Shown here piece by piece: positions 60,668-64,000 of a stretch of DNA of 64,000 nt. This DNA is from JABJAG01 sp965222215 (GTDB lineage Bacteria > Pseudomonadota > Alphaproteobacteria > UBA6615). The DNA is taken from assembly GCA_965222215.1 (NCBI GenBank), contig OZ244931.1, positions 1,426,001 through 1,490,000 of the forward strand, written 5' to 3'. The first letter of the stretch is position 1. Each line of letters starts with the position of its first letter. The notes under the pieces were generated by a model, which was not told the origin of the DNA, did not search any database, and was given only the letters and a program-made list of their open reading frames with translations. The translations under genes and the position numbers were made by a program.

Positions 60668-61714
60668 TTACGGCGCCGGGTGTTCCGGCGCCGCCGGTTG
60701 TCCGGGTTCGCCGCGCAGATTCGCGACGCTCGACAGGAAGTAACTGGTGAACTGCACCATCATCGAGATGGCGAAGACGGCGAGGAAGCCCGCCATCAGG
60801 TATTTGACGTAGAGGCCGAACCCGCTCTGGGACGTCTCGAAGCTGAGCAGGGGGCTGTTGATCACCGAAGCCTTGCCGCCCATGCCCATGATGAGGATCA
60901 CCCAGCACAGCGGGATGCCGAGAAACATCGAGCCGAGCGTGTTCGACCATGCCTTCGCGCGCTCGCTGAAGCCGGCATAGAGCACGTCAACGCGGACGTG
61001 CCCTTCCTCGGTCAGTGTGTAGGCGCTCGCGAACAGGAACAGCGAGGCGTACCAGAAGCGCACGAGATCGCCCATGAAGGCCTGTTCGTAGGAGAAGATG
61101 AACCGTGCGATCACGATCTGCAGCTCGGCGGCGACAACGAGCAGCGCCAGCCAGGTAAACCCGAGCGTGCGTGTGAAATAGGCGGTCACGAGCGAGATAA
61201 CGATCAGCGGGTAGTGCACGAACGCGCCCCGGAAGCGTGACAGTCCGAGTTTGGTGGTCATCTCGTCGCCGACGACGCTCGCCAGCAGCCCTTCGACGCG
61301 AAGGAACGAAATCACGGTGTCGACAAGCCCGATCAGCAGCACCGACCAGAAGGCGGCGCGGATAATGTAAGCGGCTGCGGTCGACAGCATCCGGGCATCG
61401 GCGCGGACGAGCTTGTTCGACGTCGCCATGACATAGGCGACGACCACCGCCAGAAGCGCGACATAGACCAGGATTTGGACCCAGCCGAGGGCGACGGCGT
61501 TCCCCTCGAGAGGTTTGCGCAGAGGTTCGGCGCCGAACCAGCCCATCTGGGAGAACAGGTCCCCGATCCCGGGCCAGCCGTGCCAGAAGCTCAGAACATT
61601 GTTTGTGAGGAAGGCGACCATTGCCGCGATGACCGCAAGGGCCAGCGCGCGCAACACCATTGCTGCGGTCGATTTTTCACCGGCGGGCAGGTCTTCGAGA
61701 GCCGTGGCCGTCAT
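60668..61714 (-). CDS. TRAP transporter small permease, enlarged form
   Basis: A 348-residue DctQ-like subunit, larger than the usual 160-200. Residues 20-200 add about four transmembrane helices; the typical DctQ core (about 200-330) includes RFWYASLFLFASAYTLTEEGHVRVDVLY. COG4665-like small permeases with this layout belong to mannitol/chloroaromatic TRAP systems. The ATG giving MTATALED was chosen. It is 18 bases from the large permease gene. A stem-loop separates it from the binding protein. Confidence 0.85.
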   Translation of the reverse strand: MTATALEDLPAGEKSTAAMVLRALALAVIAAMVAFLTNNVLSFWHGWPGIGDLFSQMGWFGAEPLRKPLEGNAVALGWVQILVYVALLAVVVAYVMATSNKLVRADARMLSTAAAYIIRAAFWSVLLIGLVDTVISFLRVEGLLASVVGDEMTTKLGLSRFRGAFVHYPLIVISLVTAYFTRTLGFTWLALLVVAAELQIVIARFIFSYEQAFMGDLVRFWYASLFLFASAYTLTEEGHVRVDVLYAGFSERAKAWSNTLGSMFLGIPLCWVILIMGMGGKASVINSPLLSFETSQSGFGLYVKYLMAGFLAVFAISMMVQFTSYFLSSVANLRGEPGQPAAPEHPAP

Positions 61715-61807
61715 TATCGAAAATGCTCCCCCAAACACGTCCAAGCGTTGACGGTAAACCTTGCCGCAATTAGCGCGGTCTGCTCCGTCACGATTGCGTC
61801 AGCCCCA

Positions 61808-61845
61808 CATGGAAAGCGGAGCCGAAGGGCTCCGCTTTCGCATGT
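61808..61845 (-). terminator. Intercistronic stem-loop between binding-protein and permease genes
   Basis: GAAAGCGGAGCC and GGCTCCGCTTTC form a perfect 12-bp stem with a tetraloop, extended by outer CATG bases. There is little T tract. It lies 15 bases after the binding-protein stop and before the permease gene, so partial termination or mRNA protection could give excess binding protein. Confidence 0.7.
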
Positions 61846-61859
61846 GATGCCGGCCCGGC

Positions 61860-62960
61860 CTAGAGGCCGAGAACGCGGTTGCGCTGGGCGACGTAGGCCT
61901 GGTCCGAAATATTGGTCCAGCCCCCGACCTCGCTGCGCGCTTTCAGGAAGCTTTCGTGAATGCGCTTGGCCAGATCGCTGTGCGCGACCACTTCGTCGAA
62001 CACTTCGTCGGCAGCCGTGCCGAAGCTGTCGTAGATCTCGTCGGAGAACTGGCGCAGCTCGACGCCCTGGTTGTTGATGAGTTCCGCCAGAGCAGCGCCG
62101 TTCTTGGCGTTGTACTCGGACATCATCACATCGTTCTCCATGGCCGCAGCAGCTTCGATCATCAGCTGGTCGGACTTGGAGAGACCACCCCAGAAGGAAG
62201 CGTTCAGGCCGACGGCGAGCATGGAGCCCGGCTCGTGCATGCCCGGATAGTAGTAGAACTTCGCGGCCTCGAAGAACTTCATGACCTGGTCGTTCCACGG
62301 ACCTACCCACTCGGTCGCGTCGATTGCGCCGGAGACGAGGTTTTCGTAGATCTGACCGCCCGGAAGCGAAACCGGAGAAGCGCCCAGCTTGGCCATGACG
62401 TCGCCGCCGAGGCCCGGGATACGCATCTTCAGGCCCTTGAGGTCGTCGGCCGTGTTGATTTCCTTGTTGAACCAGCCGCCCATCTGGACACCGGTGTTAC
62501 CGCACATGAGGCCCTTGAGGTCGAACTCGGCAGCGAGTTCGTCCCAGAGCTCCTGGCCGCCGCCGAAGCGGATCCAGGCGTTCATCTCGGTGTAGGTCAG
62601 CCCGAACGGCACGGCGGTGAAGTACGCCCAGCCCGGGTGCTTGCCTTTCCAGTAATACTCTGCGGCGTGGTAGCCCTGGGCATTGCCCGAGGCGACTTCG
62701 TCGAAGGAGTCGAACGCGCCGACGCGCTCACCGGCGGCGAAGTACTCGACCTTGATGCGGCCCTCGGACATTTCGTCGAGGCGCGCTGCGAAGCGCTGGG
62801 CGCCCGTGCCGAGGCCCGGGAAGTCACGCGGCCAGGTGGTGACCATCGCGAACTCGATGCGGTCCTGCGCGATCGCCGGTTTCGGGAAGGAGGATGCCGC
62901 AGCAGCGGTACCTGCGACGCCGGCAAGACCGGCGGCTTTCATAAATTTACGTCGTTCCAT
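61860..62960 (-). CDS. TRAP transporter periplasmic binding protein (DctP family)
   Basis: A 366-residue receptor. The N-terminus MERRKFMKAAGLAG has twin arginines (RRKFMK), so Tat export is likely, with cleavage near PAIAQD. FAMVTTWPRDFPGLGTGAQR, GGWFNKEINTADDLKGLKMRI and IDATEWVGPWND match the FcbT1/TakP group that binds 2-oxo or aromatic acids. AGGGAGC is before the ATG. The substrate is not readable; the tyrosine-rich region FYYYPGMHEPGS is conserved in the group. Confidence 0.92.
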   Translation of the reverse strand: MERRKFMKAAGLAGVAGTAAAASSFPKPAIAQDRIEFAMVTTWPRDFPGLGTGAQRFAARLDEMSEGRIKVEYFAAGERVGAFDSFDEVASGNAQGYHAAEYYWKGKHPGWAYFTAVPFGLTYTEMNAWIRFGGGQELWDELAAEFDLKGLMCGNTGVQMGGWFNKEINTADDLKGLKMRIPGLGGDVMAKLGASPVSLPGGQIYENLVSGAIDATEWVGPWNDQVMKFFEAAKFYYYPGMHEPGSMLAVGLNASFWGGLSKSDQLMIEAAAAMENDVMMSEYNAKNGAALAELINNQGVELRQFSDEIYDSFGTAADEVFDEVVAHSDLAKRIHESFLKARSEVGGWTNISDQAYVAQRNRVLGL

Positions 62961-63135
62961 GGATTGCTCCCTGAGGTGCATGTTGATTTTTGTCCCGGCG
63001 CGTTCATTGCATCGAACGATACCAAAGATCTTGGTTCTGCCCGGCTGGACAGCCCGGCAGAGGTTGCGGAGACCATATGATACGCCCGGAAAGCGCGCAA
63101 CGCCGCGCGGGCCATACAAAAGTATGACGTTTTCG

Positions 63136-63879
63136 TTATCCGTCCGCCGTTTTTCCCGGCAGCGGACCTGCTTCCCACCCGTTCACGCCGAGATGTTCGA
63201 GGGGCTGGAAGCGGCTCTTGTAGGTCATCTTCGCGCACTCGGCGATCCAGTAGCCGAGATAGAGATGGGAGAGCCCTTCGCTGCGCACGCGGTCGAGGAG
63301 CCACAACACGCAATGGGTTCCGAGGCTGCGCGCATCTTCGGCCGGATCGAAATAGCTGTAGACGGCCGAGTAGCCTGTCGACAGCCGGTCGGTCAGGCAC
63401 GCACCGACCAGCCGCCCCGTCCTGTCCCGGATCGAGGCGAGTTCTGTTCGTACGACGGAATCCTCCACCATGGCCCTGAAGTCCGCAAACGACATGGTGG
63501 CCATTTCCCCGCCGCTGTGGCGGGTATTCTGATAGCGGGTGAAGAGCGCGTAGTGTTCCTGCGTCGCGGTAGCCGGGCCGAGCGATATCTCAAGATCCTC
63601 GTTCCGGTTCCAGACCCGCCGTTGCGAACGGGACATCCGGAAGTCGCGAACGGGAATGCGGACAGGCACGCAGCCATTGCACCCGGGACAGGCGGGCCGA
63701 TACACGATGTGATGGGATCGCCGGAACCCCGCCTGCGCCAGCTGATCGTGCAGCATGGGAGCCTGGACGCCGTGAAGTTCCGTAAAGAGGTTGCGCTCGA
63801 TCCGCCCCTCCAGATAGGGGCAGGGCATCGGGCCTGTCCGGTAAAAGACCAGCGGCGGCTTGGGCGCCTGTGTCGTCAT
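63136..63879 (-). CDS. bpt: Aspartate/glutamate leucyltransferase (arginyltransferase-like)
   Basis: A 247-residue aminoacyl-tRNA protein transferase that puts leucine on N-terminal Asp or Glu, making a primary N-degron for ClpS. Cysteines in MPCPYLEG and the RPACPGCNGCVPVRIPV segment, plus GYWIAECAKMTYKSRFQP, are family signatures. ATG 63879 gives the family N-terminus MTTQAPKPP. The gene starts the minus-strand run toward the TRAP cluster; no promoter is obvious in the 120 bases before the window end. Confidence 0.95.
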   Translation of the reverse strand: MTTQAPKPPLVFYRTGPMPCPYLEGRIERNLFTELHGVQAPMLHDQLAQAGFRRSHHIVYRPACPGCNGCVPVRIPVRDFRMSRSQRRVWNRNEDLEISLGPATATQEHYALFTRYQNTRHSGGEMATMSFADFRAMVEDSVVRTELASIRDRTGRLVGACLTDRLSTGYSAVYSYFDPAEDARSLGTHCVLWLLDRVRSEGLSHLYLGYWIAECAKMTYKSRFQPLEHLGVNGWEAGPLPGKTADG

Positions 63880-64000
63880 AAAGCCATCCGGGTACGCGAA
63901 CCAAGTTCCGCACAAACTCTAGCCCGTTGCCCGATGTCGCGCAAAACAGGCTGGTTGGAGGTCGGCGGGGAGACTAGCCCGGTGAGTTGCCATCCTCGAC

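Noticed and set aside
58403..61240. A 945-codon frame opposite the TRAP permease genes
   Set aside because: Very His-, Asp- and Arg-rich low-complexity translation typical of an antisense frame; the TRAP genes carry clear motifs.
1..64000. CRISPR arrays, insertion sequences, prophage genes, rRNA or tRNA genes
   Set aside because: No regularly spaced direct repeats, transposase-like proteins, integrases or recognisable tRNA/rRNA sequences were seen by eye; a dedicated scan could still reveal a small RNA gene.

Overview
The window is GC-rich, gene-dense chromosomal DNA from an alphaproteobacterium, most likely a free-living member of the Rhodospirillales or a close relative. The signs are MipZ instead of Min proteins, the order folK-rpoZ-relA/spoT-pdxJ-acpS-lepB-rnc-era-recO-parC, NDUFA12 next to MlaD and DUF2155 genes and aat, B12-dependent ribonucleotide reductase, a phasin, and TRAP transport. 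I see no rRNA, tRNA, CRISPR array, insertion sequence, phage or plasmid signature.

Layout. 1-4.8 kb is an iron block: bacterioferritin-associated ferredoxin, bacterioferritin and a ferric-iron ABC permease plus binding protein, with Fur-box-like palindromes before bfd and before the binding protein. The transporter's ATPase is not here. 4.8-11.4 kb is amino acid, alcohol and amine metabolism on the minus strand: a leucine-dehydrogenase-like enzyme, then a tight three-gene set (glutamine-synthetase-like ligase, lone molybdenum hydroxylase large subunit, iron-type alcohol dehydrogenase). 12.5-15.6 kb holds three tandem exported DUF3179 proteins, followed by a DMSO-reductase-family molybdoenzyme whose stop codon overlaps the start of mipZ. 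18-24 kb continues with a VWA protein, a membrane J-domain protein and galU-ugd-phosphomannomutase (sugar nucleotide supply).

24-35 kb carries a luciferase-like oxidoreductase, a SPOR-domain D,D-carboxypeptidase, a lipoprotein, a hydrolase, the proteasome-like Anbu peptidase, a phasin with repeated TGC-N3-GCA sites, clpS-clpA, a FemAB-like protein, a CDF metal exporter and RidA. 35.7-39.5 kb is nrdJ. 39.8-44.5 kb carries NDUFA12, two MlaD proteins and DUF2155 facing an aroQ-accB-accC-aat operon. 44.6-47 kb is a NYN-UDG-GNAT-marR set, with a perfect operator-like palindrome at the marR promoter. 47-57.9 kb is the core housekeeping operon plus bioY. 58-63.9 kb is a TRAP transporter with unusually long membrane subunits, then bpt.

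The genes combine into several systems: iron storage and uptake; N-degron proteolysis (Aat and Bpt attach leucine, ClpS reads it, ClpA unfolds), all four components in one window; biotin-dependent fatty acid synthesis (bioY, accBC, acpS); and polysaccharide precursor supply. The least understood parts are the DUF3179 triplet with an unassigned terminator upstream, the ligase/Mo-hydroxylase/alcohol dehydrogenase operon, and the TRAP permease with a long soluble coiled-coil tail.
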